Positions 56,111 to 64,000 of a DNA stretch of 64,000 bases are shown here, piece after piece. Location: the NCBI RefSeq assembly GCF_013369335.1, contig NZ_SZQJ01000005.1, positions 124,001 to 188,000 on the forward strand. The letters run 5' to 3'. The translations under genes were made by a program, and so were the position numbers. Within the stretch, counting starts at the first letter, position 1; every line of letters starts with the position of its first letter. Below the pieces are notes generated by a model. The model saw only the letters and a list, made by a program, of their open reading frames with translations. It ran no database searches and was not told the DNA's origin. The stretch comes from Vibrio sp. JPW-9-11-11 (GTDB lineage Bacteria > Pseudomonadota > Gammaproteobacteria > Enterobacterales > Vibrionaceae).

Positions 56111-56923
56111 TTAACGGGCGTTAAGAATAAAACGCTCGATGACCTTAGCCACGCCATCGTCGTCGTTGCTGGCGGTGATGTAATCGGCTATTTGTTTGGT
56201 TTGAGGCATCGCATTTTCCATTGCGACCCCAAGCCCGGCATACTGCAACATGTGATGGTCATTTTCTGCATCGCCGACGCAAATTACCTCGTCGGCGGTG
56301 ACGCCTAAATACTCAGCAATCGCGCCTACGCCAACCCCTTTATTACTGTCTAAGTTGAGAAACTCTAAAAAGAACGGAGCGCTTTGTACAACGGTGAAGC
56401 TCTTATGGTACTGAGGTGGAATCTGGTTTATTGCCGCGGATAGTTTTTCCGGCTCGCCGACAATCATCACCTTAATAATTGGGTGATCGTCAGCTAATTG
56501 GTCAAACGCCATTTCTGTTACCGGAATCTGATTAATGGTCGCTTCAATATCGGTGTGCGGATTCAATCGCGGCGTAATCAAACCATATTCGGTACTGAAT
56601 GCATGACAATCAAGGTTGAGTTGCTGAGCTAATGCCGCGACTTTTTTGGCTTTCGCGCCATCAATGATCGCAGTGTGGATGAGCTTGTCACTTCCTAACT
56701 CTTTAACCATAGAGCCATTAAAATAGACCACAAACTCGTTGTCACCATCAATATTGAGCTCATCGAGTTTTGCTTGCATTCCATCGAGAGGGCGACCTGA
56801 GGCGAGCACCACTTTTACTCCTTGTTGTCTTGCCGCTTGTATCGCGAGTTTCGTCTGATCGCTAATGGTTTTGTCGCTAGTCAGTAGCGTGCCATCCATA
56901 TCGAGAGCAATGAGTTTATACAT
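56111..56923 (-). CDS. yidA: Cof-type HAD phosphatase, YidA-like
   Basis: The 270-residue protein is a HAD superfamily IIB (Cof) hydrolase resembling E. coli YidA, a sugar phosphatase. It has motif I LIALDMDGTLLTSD (Asp8 and Asp10), VLASGRP (about 38-44) and motif IV ICVGDAENDHHM. It is convergent with the Nudix gene and divergent from queE. Confidence 0.85.
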   Translation of the reverse strand: MYKLIALDMDGTLLTSDKTISDQTKLAIQAARQQGVKVVLASGRPLDGMQAKLDELNIDGDNEFVVYFNGSMVKELGSDKLIHTAIIDGAKAKKVAALAQQLNLDCHAFSTEYGLITPRLNPHTDIEATINQIPVTEMAFDQLADDHPIIKVMIVGEPEKLSAAINQIPPQYHKSFTVVQSAPFFLEFLNLDSNKGVGVGAIAEYLGVTADEVICVGDAENDHHMLQYAGLGVAMENAMPQTKQIADYITASNDDDGVAKVIERFILNAR

Positions 56924-57078
56924 AACTTACCTAAAAAAATGAATTGAAAATCAACAAAAGAAGCCAGCATAAAGGCTGTTGATACAATGATCAATTTATG
57001 AATGTGTTGACCTTCACAAGCGACTCCTTTAAGGTCTCGTTCCTGCAAAAATTTGATGATGATTTAGGCTAGACAAAG

Positions 57079-57747
57079 TTGTACAAGATTAACGAAATGT
57101 TTGAGACGATACAGGGTGAGGGCGTATTTACCGGCGTCCCTGCGGTGTTTGTTCGTCTACAAGAATGCCCGGTTGGCTGCGCTTGGTGTGACACCAAACA
57201 AACCTGGGATGCGCTCCCGCAAGATGAACGGGCGGTGGGTGATATCCTGTTGAAAACATCTGACTCGCCGACTTGGTGCTCAATGTCGGCGCAAGATATC
57301 GTTAGTCAATATCACCAACAAGGCTACAGCGCGAAACATATTGTCATTACGGGTGGGGAACCATGCATCTATGATCTGCGGCCGTTGACTGAGGCGTTCG
57401 AGTCGATGGGGTGTCAATGTCAAATTGAAACCAGTGGCACATCTCCTGTCTTAGCCACCCCAAAAACCTGGGTGACAGTGTCACCAAAGATAGCGATGAA
57501 AGGTAAGCTACCGGTACTCGATAGCGCGCTGGTACGGGCTAACGAAATTAAACACCCTGTCGCGACTCAAAAAGACATCGATCAGTTAGATGAACTGATT
57601 GAAAGAGCACAAGTTTCCTCACAAACCGCCGTTGCTCTGCAGCCAATCAGCCAAAAAGCGCGTGCCACGCAGCTTTGTATCGACGTGTGTATTGCGCGCA
57701 ATTGGCGTTTGTCGATACAGACACATAAATATCTCAGCATTGCTTAA
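57079..57747 (+). CDS. queE: 7-carboxy-7-deazaguanine synthase
   Basis: QueE is a radical-SAM enzyme that makes CDG in queuosine synthesis. The 222-residue protein has the [10 protein letters not shown] block and C30, C34 and C37 in [10 protein letters not shown]. The start is a TTG at 57079; the first ATG (57097) would cut off the conserved INEM segment. queC follows after 11 bp. Confidence 0.9.
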   Translation: MYKINEMFETIQGEGVFTGVPAVFVRLQECPVGCAWCDTKQTWDALPQDERAVGDILLKTSDSPTWCSMSAQDIVSQYHQQGYSAKHIVITGGEPCIYDLRPLTEAFESMGCQCQIETSGTSPVLATPKTWVTVSPKIAMKGKLPVLDSALVRANEIKHPVATQKDIDQLDELIERAQVSSQTAVALQPISQKARATQLCIDVCIARNWRLSIQTHKYLSIA

Positions 57748-57758
57748 AGGACAGTAAT

Positions 57759-58451
57759 ATGAAAACAGCGGTTGTGGTTTTTAGTGGTGGGCAAGATTCG
57801 ACCACTTGCTTGGTTCAAGCACTAAAAGAGTACGATGAAGTCCATGCGATCACATTTGATTATGGTCAACGCCATAAATTAGAGATTGAAGTCGCGCAAA
57901 ACCTGGCGAGAGAGTTAGGTGTAAAAGCGCACAAAGTGATGGACGTTAGTTTACTCAACGAGCTGGCGATCAGCTCACTGACTCGTGACGACATCGCAGT
58001 GTCTCACCAGTTGCAAGAAAATGGTTTACCAAACTCATTTGTCCCGGGCCGTAACATCTTGTTTCTGACTTTGGCGGGTATTTATGCCTATCAAATTGGC
58101 GCCGAGGCTATCATTACTGGTGTGTGTGAAACGGATTTCTCAGGATATCCTGATTGTCGTGACGAGTTTGTCAAAACCATGAATGCGGCTTTGGTTAAAG
58201 GAATGGATCGTGCGCTAATTATCAAAACGCCGCTAATGTGGCTCAATAAAGCCGAGACTTGGGCGTTGGCTGATGAGTATCAGGCGCTCGAGTTGGTGAG
58301 AGAGAAAACGCTGACCTGTTACAACGGCGTAATAGGTGATGGTTGCGGAGACTGCCCATCGTGTGATTTACGTAGCGCGGGCCTCAACGATTACCTGGAT
58401 AACAAACCTGAGATTATGGCCGAACTAGTTCGTAAGCAAAATGCGCAGTAG
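57759..58451 (+). CDS. queC: 7-cyano-7-deazaguanine synthase
   Basis: QueC converts CDG to preQ0 with ATP. The 230-residue protein has the PP-loop FSGGQDSTT (about residues 8-16) and zinc cysteines near the C-terminus in [25 protein letters not shown] precedes the ATG. It forms an operon with queE; QueD and QueF are not in view. Confidence 0.95.
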   Translation: MKTAVVVFSGGQDSTTCLVQALKEYDEVHAITFDYGQRHKLEIEVAQNLARELGVKAHKVMDVSLLNELAISSLTRDDIAVSHQLQENGLPNSFVPGRNILFLTLAGIYAYQIGAEAIITGVCETDFSGYPDCRDEFVKTMNAALVKGMDRALIIKTPLMWLNKAETWALADEYQALELVREKTLTCYNGVIGDGCGDCPSCDLRSAGLNDYLDNKPEIMAELVRKQNAQ

Positions 58452-58467
58452 TCTGGTTTTAAAAATC

Positions 58468-58499
58468 AAAAAAAGCGTCCTTGGTTGGACGCTTTTTTG
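58468..58499. terminator. bidirectional terminator, queC/DUF2750 gene
   Basis: AAAAAAAGCGTCC and GGACGCTTTTTT form a stem with a 6-base loop and A/T-runs on both sides. Confidence 0.9.
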
Positions 58500-58515
58500 T
58501 ATCGAAGCTTAATGG

Positions 58516-58869
58516 TTACGCAAGGTACATTTTAGCAAGATCTGACGGTTCCATCTCTTTGCCTTCAAGTTGGTCATTCCAGTTTGTTCCAACCAACACA
58601 CCATCTTCTGCAAGGGTTAGCAACCAATCTTCAACAAAGATATCTAACGGGATTTCTAACACCTCGAAATCAGCCCACTCTTCAACATTGTGCGCTTTTG
58701 CATCTTCTTTAGAAGACCAAAAAGGCATTACTTCGCTGTTTTCAAATTCGGTTGAATCGCACGATAGCCAGCCTTCTTCATTTCGCATACCCCAAACCAA
58801 CTTGTTTTGCTGGGTTTCTGCAACGAAAAGTTCTAGGTTTGCTTGAATATCAGAAGTTAATTTGCTCAT
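58516..58869 (-). CDS. DUF2750 family protein
   Basis: This acidic 117-residue protein matches the DUF2750 family, with VWGMRNEEGWL near residue 25 and FWSSKEDAKAH near residue 50. No signal peptide or membrane segment is present and no function is known. It is a single-gene unit. Confidence 0.75.
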   Translation of the reverse strand: MSKLTSDIQANLELFVAETQQNKLVWGMRNEEGWLSCDSTEFENSEVMPFWSSKEDAKAHNVEEWADFEVLEIPLDIFVEDWLLTLAEDGVLVGTNWNDQLEGKEMEPSDLAKMYLA

Positions 58870-58930
58870 TAGATAGCTCTCTTAGATAGAATCGTCGCTA
58901 GGGTAGCATCCATCAATGGTTATCAACAAT

Positions 58931-58957
58931 AAAAAAGGGAGCTTTTGCTCCCTTTTC
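58931..58957 (-). terminator. terminator after the OmpA-like gene
   Basis: AAAAGGGAGC and GCTCCCTTTT form a 10-bp stem with a TTTT loop, followed by a T-run on the minus strand. Confidence 0.85.
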
Positions 58958-58970
58958 TCGTTATGTGCGG

Positions 58971-59582
58971 TTACTTTTCAATCTTGGAAAAAATTGTCCA
59001 CTCTTCTTTCACATCGCCTTTGTGACCAACAACGGTAGCGACGACTTTTCGATTGCGTGCATGGCTGATTTCGTCATCACCATAGGCTTCAAGCTGAGTA
59101 TCACCGAAACCGACAATGCGTACGCGATTAGAGCTTACACCATTTGCTAGCAGTGACGCCTCAACGGCCTTGGCGCGTCTTTCCGATAGCGCTAAATTAT
59201 AGTCAGCATTCCCCACTTTACTGGCATAACCCTGAAGCTCGATTGAGGTCGATGGGTAACTCTCAAGGAACTCCGCCATTTCACGAATTTGTGCTGAAAA
59301 AGCAGGTTGAATTTCCGATGAGTCATTGGCAAACAAGATGTGCAGATTTAACTCTTCTTCCGTTTTGATAAACGTACCGCAGCCATCGTTGTCAATTTCG
59401 GCCTTTCGTGGTGTTTGAGGGCAGAGATCGCGAGCGTTGATCACGCCATCTTTATCATCATCCAACAGGTCGTCGATCTGATTCGGTGTCGGTGTCTCGA
59501 TGTAATCGTACTCATCTTGTGCCATCACGGGAGCGGAGAGAATCGTCGCAGTGATAAGTAGTGATAAAAGTGTCTTGTTCAT
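58971..59582 (-). CDS. OmpA family outer membrane protein
   Basis: The 203-residue protein has a signal peptide (about 1-21, ending VMA), an acidic calcium-binding-like repeat (DDDKDGVINARDLCPQTP, about 41-58) and an OmpA peptidoglycan-binding domain (about 80-190; GYASKVGNADYNLALSERRA). It lies one base downstream of a TolC-like gene, facing the large adhesin, as in type I secretion loci of LapA-type adhesins. Confidence 0.85.
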   Translation of the reverse strand: MNKTLLSLLITATILSAPVMAQDEYDYIETPTPNQIDDLLDDDKDGVINARDLCPQTPRKAEIDNDGCGTFIKTEEELNLHILFANDSSEIQPAFSAQIREMAEFLESYPSTSIELQGYASKVGNADYNLALSERRAKAVEASLLANGVSSNRVRIVGFGDTQLEAYGDDEISHARNRKVVATVVGHKGDVKEEWTIFSKIEK

Positions 59583-59583
59583 A

Positions 59584-60888
59584 TTAGTACTCTACTTCCT
59601 CATTCCACTCTTCAGGGGTGTCAACGCGTAATGCGGCAAGCAAATTACCCGTTGCATTCATGACACGGTACTTTGCATACTGCTCATCATACTTGGCATC
59701 AAGATAACCTTTACGGGCCTCGAACAGTTCATTTTCTGTGTTGAGCAAGTCAAGTAGGGTGCGTTTGCCTAATCGATACTGCTTATCGTAAGCGATCACT
59801 GTGTCGGATGCCGAGTCTACGTGGTCAGCCAAGAACTCTTTTTGTTGCACGGTAAGATCAAGTGCACTCCAAGAGAGTCTGATCCCTTCTTCAACACTGC
59901 GGAAAGTACGATCGCGAAAATCTTTCGCTTTATTCAGTTGATAGGCCGCACTCTCGGTACGATCAGAATCTGAACCGCCATTATAGAGGTTGTAGCGCAT
60001 TCTCAGCATCGCAGAAAACTCATCACTACCGCCTTCGATACCACCGGCATCATCGCGCCAAGTTTGATTCGCTTCAATCGATAGCGTTGGATAGTTGACC
60101 CCTTTGCTCTGGTCGTACTGGAAGCGAGCAGAGTCGACGTCGGCCTGCGCGATCTTAATCACAGGGTGTTCATCGAAAGCTTGTTGCAGTGCTTCGTCTA
60201 TCGTGTAGGGAATAGCCGTTTGGTCGGCACGCGGAAAGGTGAGGCCTTGCGGGGCTTGACCAACAATACGCTTAAATTGTGTGTGAACATCAAAAAGATT
60301 GTTTTGCGCAGCAAGTAGATTACCGTGTGCTTTGGCTAAACGCGCTTCAACCTGAGATAAGTCAGCGGTGGAACCAATACCAGAGTCGACGCGTTTCTTG
60401 ATGTCTTGATAGATTTCTTTGTGTACCGCTAAGTTACTTTCTGATAGGGCCAATACTTCATAAGCCTTGGTCGCATCGAGATAAATTTTCGTGACTTCAA
60501 GAGCGATGTCTTGAGCGTCTGAAAAAAGCTGAAAGCGAACCGATTCCGCATCAGCGGCTGTGCGATCCATATCGTTAAGGGTCGCCGAACCATCCCATAG
60601 CAGCTGTGTCAGAGATAAGGTCGCTTCTTTACGCGTCAACTCATTCTCTGTTCCAGACGCTAGATCGACCTCTTCGTAACCAATACCAGCATCGAGATCG
60701 AGTTTAGGCATATACGCGCCTGTCGATGCTTCGGCGTCATAATACTTACTTTTGAACTCGTTAAACGACGCCTTGATTTCAGGGTTGGTTGTAATGGTAT
60801 GTGCGACGGCTTGTTCTAATGTTTGACTATGTACAGGAAAGCTAAGTGCCACTGCGCAACTTAGTACTTTCAACTTATTCCATTTCAC
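59584..60888 (-). CDS. TolC/LapE-like type I secretion outer membrane channel
   Basis: The 434-residue protein has a signal peptide (about 1-21, ending VHS) and the doubled helical-barrel repeats of TolC/AggA-type proteins; LTQLLWDG and MRYNLYNGG are repeat landmarks. With the OmpA-like gene it probably forms the outer-membrane part of the secretion system for the adhesin encoded opposite. The ATPase and membrane-fusion genes are not in the window. Confidence 0.87.
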   Translation of the reverse strand: MKWNKLKVLSCAVALSFPVHSQTLEQAVAHTITTNPEIKASFNEFKSKYYDAEASTGAYMPKLDLDAGIGYEEVDLASGTENELTRKEATLSLTQLLWDGSATLNDMDRTAADAESVRFQLFSDAQDIALEVTKIYLDATKAYEVLALSESNLAVHKEIYQDIKKRVDSGIGSTADLSQVEARLAKAHGNLLAAQNNLFDVHTQFKRIVGQAPQGLTFPRADQTAIPYTIDEALQQAFDEHPVIKIAQADVDSARFQYDQSKGVNYPTLSIEANQTWRDDAGGIEGGSDEFSAMLRMRYNLYNGGSDSDRTESAAYQLNKAKDFRDRTFRSVEEGIRLSWSALDLTVQQKEFLADHVDSASDTVIAYDKQYRLGKRTLLDLLNTENELFEARKGYLDAKYDEQYAKYRVMNATGNLLAALRVDTPEEWNEEVEY

Positions 60889-61307
60889 TCTGACTCTCCT
60901 CGAAGTGCTCGTAATTGAGGATATTACTCAACTTAACTGTCTCATTTGTGAGATAAACCCATCATTGGCGCCAATAAAATAACACTCATAAAGCAAGATA
61001 ACTAATCAAATTCGACAAAATTAGGTTGCACTTATTTAAAAAGTAGAGCGTCAACACTCTTGTTAATTAAATGTGGTTAAAATTACGACACTGGGTGAGA
61101 ATGCGTCAAAAAGTGAGATCTTTATTCATGTTCTCATTGTTGAGAAATGCAACTTGTATCGTGTTTTACGTGGCATTTATTCAAAAAACTTGTTTGGCAG
61201 AATTGTTAATAATGCTAATTTATAGCGTATATGAATCTATAGATTGCCAAATATTTGTCGGTAATCTTATTGAAGTAAAAAGCAGTCAAGGATAAAGGGC
61301 TTACATT
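60889..61307. other. divergent intergenic region, TolC-like/adhesin
   Basis: This 419-bp AT-rich gap holds promoters for both directions. It has a perfect 12-bp palindrome, ATTGGCGCCAAT, at 60964-60975. A 74-codon frame at 61071-61295 has no ribosome site and is probably not a gene. No other feature is supported. Confidence 0.55.
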
Positions 61308-64000
61308 ATGGGTTTTGGTACTTACGTAGCAATGGGAAATCTAGCCGCTAATCAGGTTATCGTCATCGACATCAACGGCAACGTCCGTGTACTCGCTGAG
61401 GGTGAACTTCCCAAACCTGGCGAACTGATTGTTCAAGGTAATGAGCAGCTCTCCTCAGAGTCGTTGCCTTTTCAAGTGGAACAAGTCAACGAAGACGGTG
61501 AGAATCAAGACATCACTGCTGAACTTGAAGACATTTTCGCTGCGTTAGAAGAAGGCCAAGATCCGACTCAGTTAGGCGAAGATTTTGCCACCGCCGCAGG
61601 TGGGCAGAGCAGCTCGAGCTTAACGGCTTCAGCTTCTATCACTCGAGACGGTGCAGAAAGCATTGCCCGCACTGATTTCAGTACGGAAGGTTTTCAGTCT
61701 TTAGGCCTTTCCGAAACCCAAAGCCTTGCCCTGCTAGAACAATTTCGTTTATTTGAACCTGTTTTTGTTGACCTTAACAACAATCCTCTAGCTGATGACC
61801 TAGCGATTACTACAGATGAAGACACACCAATCAGTGGCACCTTAGTTGCCACCGACCAAAATGCCCAAGACATCCTGACTTTCTCTCAATCTTCTGCTCC
61901 TTCAAATGGTACTGCTGTCGTAAACCTTGACGGAACTTGGACATATACGCCAAATGAATTTTTTAATGGAAGTGACAGCTTCACTGTTGAGGTTTCAGAT
62001 GGAAATGGAGGTACGGACACGCTCACAGTGAACGTGACGATTCAACCAGTCAACGAAACACCGATTATCTCGATCCCTGAAGCTGGCGAAGACGGTTTAG
62101 TTAATGCCGTTGAGGCGAGTGATGGTATTCAAGTTTCAATCGAACTTCCGCGCGGAACAGGTGTTGGCGATACCTTGGTTCTGCGTGACCAAAATGGCCA
62201 ACAAGTCGGTGAGCGTGTAATCACTCGAGATGATTTCAACAACGGCAATATCGTCATTACAGTTCCTACACCAGAAGATGGCACGTATACATACGAAGGG
62301 CAAATTACAGATCCGCAGGGTAATGTGGGTCCGGTTTCAAACGAAGTTGGGTTCGAGTTGGATACTCAGTACGGCGAAGACGGCGATGACAATGGCAGCA
62401 TCATGCCACCAACGGTGATCATCACAGATAACAGCGGTCAGACCGACGGCAGTGAAGAAGTGATCAACGCCACAGAAACCGCGGACATCACGGTGAACTT
62501 CGGCGAAGGCGTGACGTCAGGCACGGCGGAAGTGGTCATCAGCGATGAAGACAACACGACCGGCAACATCACGTTGACGCTGACGTGGGCAGCCGACGGC
62601 ACCGTCACGGCAACGGACGGCGACAAGACGTACAGCGTGACCAGCACCGCAGCAGGCCAGTACACCATAGAAGGCGTGGACGTGAGCGGCCAGAAAGATG
62701 GCACGTTGACGGCGACGGCGACGTTCACAGACCAAGATGGCAACACGGTGAATAACATCACTGATGATGTGCAGAAAGACACCGTCTACGGCCAGGCGGG
62801 TGAAGACGGCGCCCCAACGGTCGCGATCACCGATGAGAATGGTGAAGAGGTCATCAACGCCACAGAAACCGCGGACATCACGGTGAACTTCGGCGAAGGC
62901 GTGACGTCAGGCACGGCGGAAGTGGTCATCAGCGATGAAGACAACACGACCGGCAACATCACGTTGACGCTGACGTGGGCAGCCGACGGCACCGTCACGG
63001 CAACGGACGGCGACAAGACGTACAGCGTGACCAGCACCGCAGCAGGCCAGTACACCATAGAAGGCGTGGACGTGAGCGGCCAGAAAGATGGCACGTTGAC
63101 GGCGACGGCGACGTTCACAGACCAAGATGGCAACACGGTGAATAACATCACTGATGATGTGCAGAAAGACACACTAGCCCCAATCGTTCCGATCATCACC
63201 AATATTGCCGACGATTCATCGGATAGCGACTATTCAGTCGTTACCTTGCATGGCACAGGTGAGCCAGGTCATGAGATCAAGATATTTGATGAAGATGGTA
63301 ACTTAATCAATCAAAATAGTACTGTTACTGTAGATGATGAGGGCAATTGGTCATTTGATATTTCAGATTTAACCAATACTCAAATCAACGACAATGAATT
63401 CTTCACGGCGACCCAAGTCGATGCTGCTGGTAACGAGAGCGATCTAAGCGATACAGTACACTATTACCATGGCGACTTTGATCCTGCGCTTAACGAAGGC
63501 AGTGATGACTTTGTCTTACTGGGTGATGGTGACGATGTTCTTAGAGTCAACGTTGATGACGCAAACGACAGTATGGTTGCTGACGGTGGTGCAGGGACTG
63601 ACAAAGCCGTGTTTGATTTCAGCATCGAGCAAGCGAGTATCGTGCTAAACGCCGACGGCTCTGTGACTGTTTCTGAGAATACTGGCAGTGGTGATGTAAA
63701 CACCTTTATCGAGTTTGAGGAGTTCGAGTTTGAAGGTGGCGATAAGAAGTCCTTCGACGAACTGTTCTCACCAACGATTGAGATCGAACGAGATGAAGAT
63801 GAGGTAATCAACAGCGATCGCAGTACCATCAATTATACGGTTGGTTTGCCGGTCGGTACAGTGGCTGGTGCGACATTGATCATCATGGCGGAAGGGCAAG
63901 CAATTGAACAAAGCCCAATTACGCTCACCCAAGATCACATCACGAATGGCACATTCAGTTTCTCTATTGATTCTGGTTCTGTTGACAGTGAACTTAACGT
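61308..64000 (+). CDS. LapA-type giant RTX adhesin, N-terminal part
   Basis: The frame opens at ATG 61308, behind AAAGGG, and stays open for 897 codons to the window edge, so the gene is partial. Residues 1-135 resemble a retention module, with T95-A-A-G98 as a likely LapG cleavage site. A cadherin-like domain (about 165-262), an Ig-like domain (about 265-360), two identical repeat copies (about 386-491 and 516-621), and an RTX-like GDGDDVL segment (739-745) follow. Such proteins are secreted by type I systems, held at the surface by the retention module, and released under c-di-GMP control through LapD and LapG. Those partners are not in view. Confidence 0.88.
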   Translation, partial: MGFGTYVAMGNLAANQVIVIDINGNVRVLAEGELPKPGELIVQGNEQLSSESLPFQVEQVNEDGENQDITAELEDIFAALEEGQDPTQLGEDFATAAGGQSSSSLTASASITRDGAESIARTDFSTEGFQSLGLSETQSLALLEQFRLFEPVFVDLNNNPLADDLAITTDEDTPISGTLVATDQNAQDILTFSQSSAPSNGTAVVNLDGTWTYTPNEFFNGSDSFTVEVSDGNGGTDTLTVNVTIQPVNETPIISIPEAGEDGLVNAVEASDGIQVSIELPRGTGVGDTLVLRDQNGQQVGERVITRDDFNNGNIVITVPTPEDGTYTYEGQITDPQGNVGPVSNEVGFELDTQYGEDGDDNGSIMPPTVIITDNSGQTDGSEEVINATETADITVNFGEGVTSGTAEVVISDEDNTTGNITLTLTWAADGTVTATDGDKTYSVTSTAAGQYTIEGVDVSGQKDGTLTATATFTDQDGNTVNNITDDVQKDTVYGQAGEDGAPTVAITDENGEEVINATETADITVNFGEGVTSGTAEVVISDEDNTTGNITLTLTWAADGTVTATDGDKTYSVTSTAAGQYTIEGVDVSGQKDGTLTATATFTDQDGNTVNNITDDVQKDTLAPIVPIITNIADDSSDSDYSVVTLHGTGEPGHEIKIFDEDGNLINQNSTVTVDDEGNWSFDISDLTNTQINDNEFFTATQVDAAGNESDLSDTVHYYHGDFDPALNEGSDDFVLLGDGDDVLRVNVDDANDSMVADGGAGTDKAVFDFSIEQASIVLNADGSVTVSENTGSGDVNTFIEFEEFEFEGGDKKSFDELFSPTIEIERDEDEVINSDRSTINYTVGLPVGTVAGATLIIMAEGQAIEQSPITLTQDHITNGTFSFSIDSGSVDSELN
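62463..62782 (+). repeat. 320-bp repeat, copy 1, in the adhesin gene
   Basis: This block is identical base for base to 62853-63172, at a 390-bp period (130 codons). It encodes one Ig-like repeat. It is visibly richer in G and C than the sequence on either side. Confidence 0.95.
62853..63172 (+). repeat. 320-bp repeat, copy 2, in the adhesin gene
   Basis: Second exact copy of 62463-62782. The 70-bp spacer between the copies encodes a short linker (VYGQAGEDGAPTVAITDEN). Identity at synonymous sites points to recent duplication or gene conversion. Confidence 0.95.

Noticed and set aside
56924..57078. preQ1 riboswitch before queE
   Set aside because: I looked for a preQ1-like hairpin with an A-rich tail before the queE start and found none convincing.
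61071..61295. 74-codon frame before the adhesin gene
   Set aside because: No ribosome site, unusual composition, and it occupies the region needed for the adhesin promoter.
62463..63172. CRISPR or non-coding tandem array
   Set aside because: The repeats are 320 bp long, keep reading frame and encode Ig-like protein modules.
62438..63202. Long minus-strand frames over the adhesin repeat
   Set aside because: They are duplicated exactly with the repeat, have no ribosome site, and lie opposite an intact adhesin frame.

Overview
The window looks like a chromosomal segment of a Vibrio or close relative (Vibrionaceae, Gammaproteobacteria). The protein set is typical of that group: a secreted-looking RelV alarmone synthetase, PurT, HD-GYP and GGDEF/EAL proteins, a B12 salvage set, MetA, the AcnD/PrpF methylcitrate pathway, and a LapA-type adhesin. 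From memory, the order relV, tpm, purT, cdd, lrgBA, sbcB, cobTSU, btuCD resembles part of Vibrio cholerae chromosome 1; no alignment was run. No rRNA, tRNA, insertion sequence, prophage or CRISPR array was seen.

Layout. Positions 1-11,000 hold housekeeping and regulatory genes: hutC, a Spo0M-like protein, relV, tpm, purT behind a PurR box, an HD-GYP protein, cdd, lrgA-lrgB, sbcB and an NAD(P)-binding oxidoreductase. A tiny lysine-rich gene with its own promoter and strong ribosome site lies at 11,239-11,325. Positions 11,571-16,943 form one directional run: a flavin reductase-like gene, cobT, cobS, cobU, cobC and an M3 peptidase. astE and btuC-btuD follow. The gap after btuD holds a sigma-54-type promoter, several inverted repeats and a terminator but no gene, so it probably encodes a small RNA.

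Positions 20,335-39,700 hold a MazG-like protein, DUF1415, an MFS transporter with a divergent LysR, a periplasmic binding protein paired with a hybrid histidine kinase, a glutaredoxin, a YgjP-like peptidase, rlmF, a PilF-like lipoprotein, metA with MetJ boxes, a P-loop kinase-like protein, a CHASE4-PAS-GGDEF-EAL phosphodiesterase, and a four-gene exporter (TolC, HlyD, two ABC-2 permeases) with no ATPase gene beside it.

Positions 39,800-54,100 are about carboxylate use. A tripartite tricarboxylate transporter (tctCBA) is followed by a secreted M28 peptidase, then divergently by the propionate operon (GntR regulator, prpB, prpC, acnD, prpF, prpE). Three copies of an ATTGTCGACAAT-like palindrome lie before the regulator gene.

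Positions 54,100-64,000 carry a GNAT protein, an exported Nudix-PAP2-like fusion, a YidA-like phosphatase, queE-queC, a DUF2750 protein, and an OmpA/TolC pair that faces a very large adhesin gene. The adhesin runs off the right edge. It has a LapG-type di-alanine site and a perfect 320-bp repeat, so the OmpA/TolC pair is probably the outer-membrane part of its type I secretion system.
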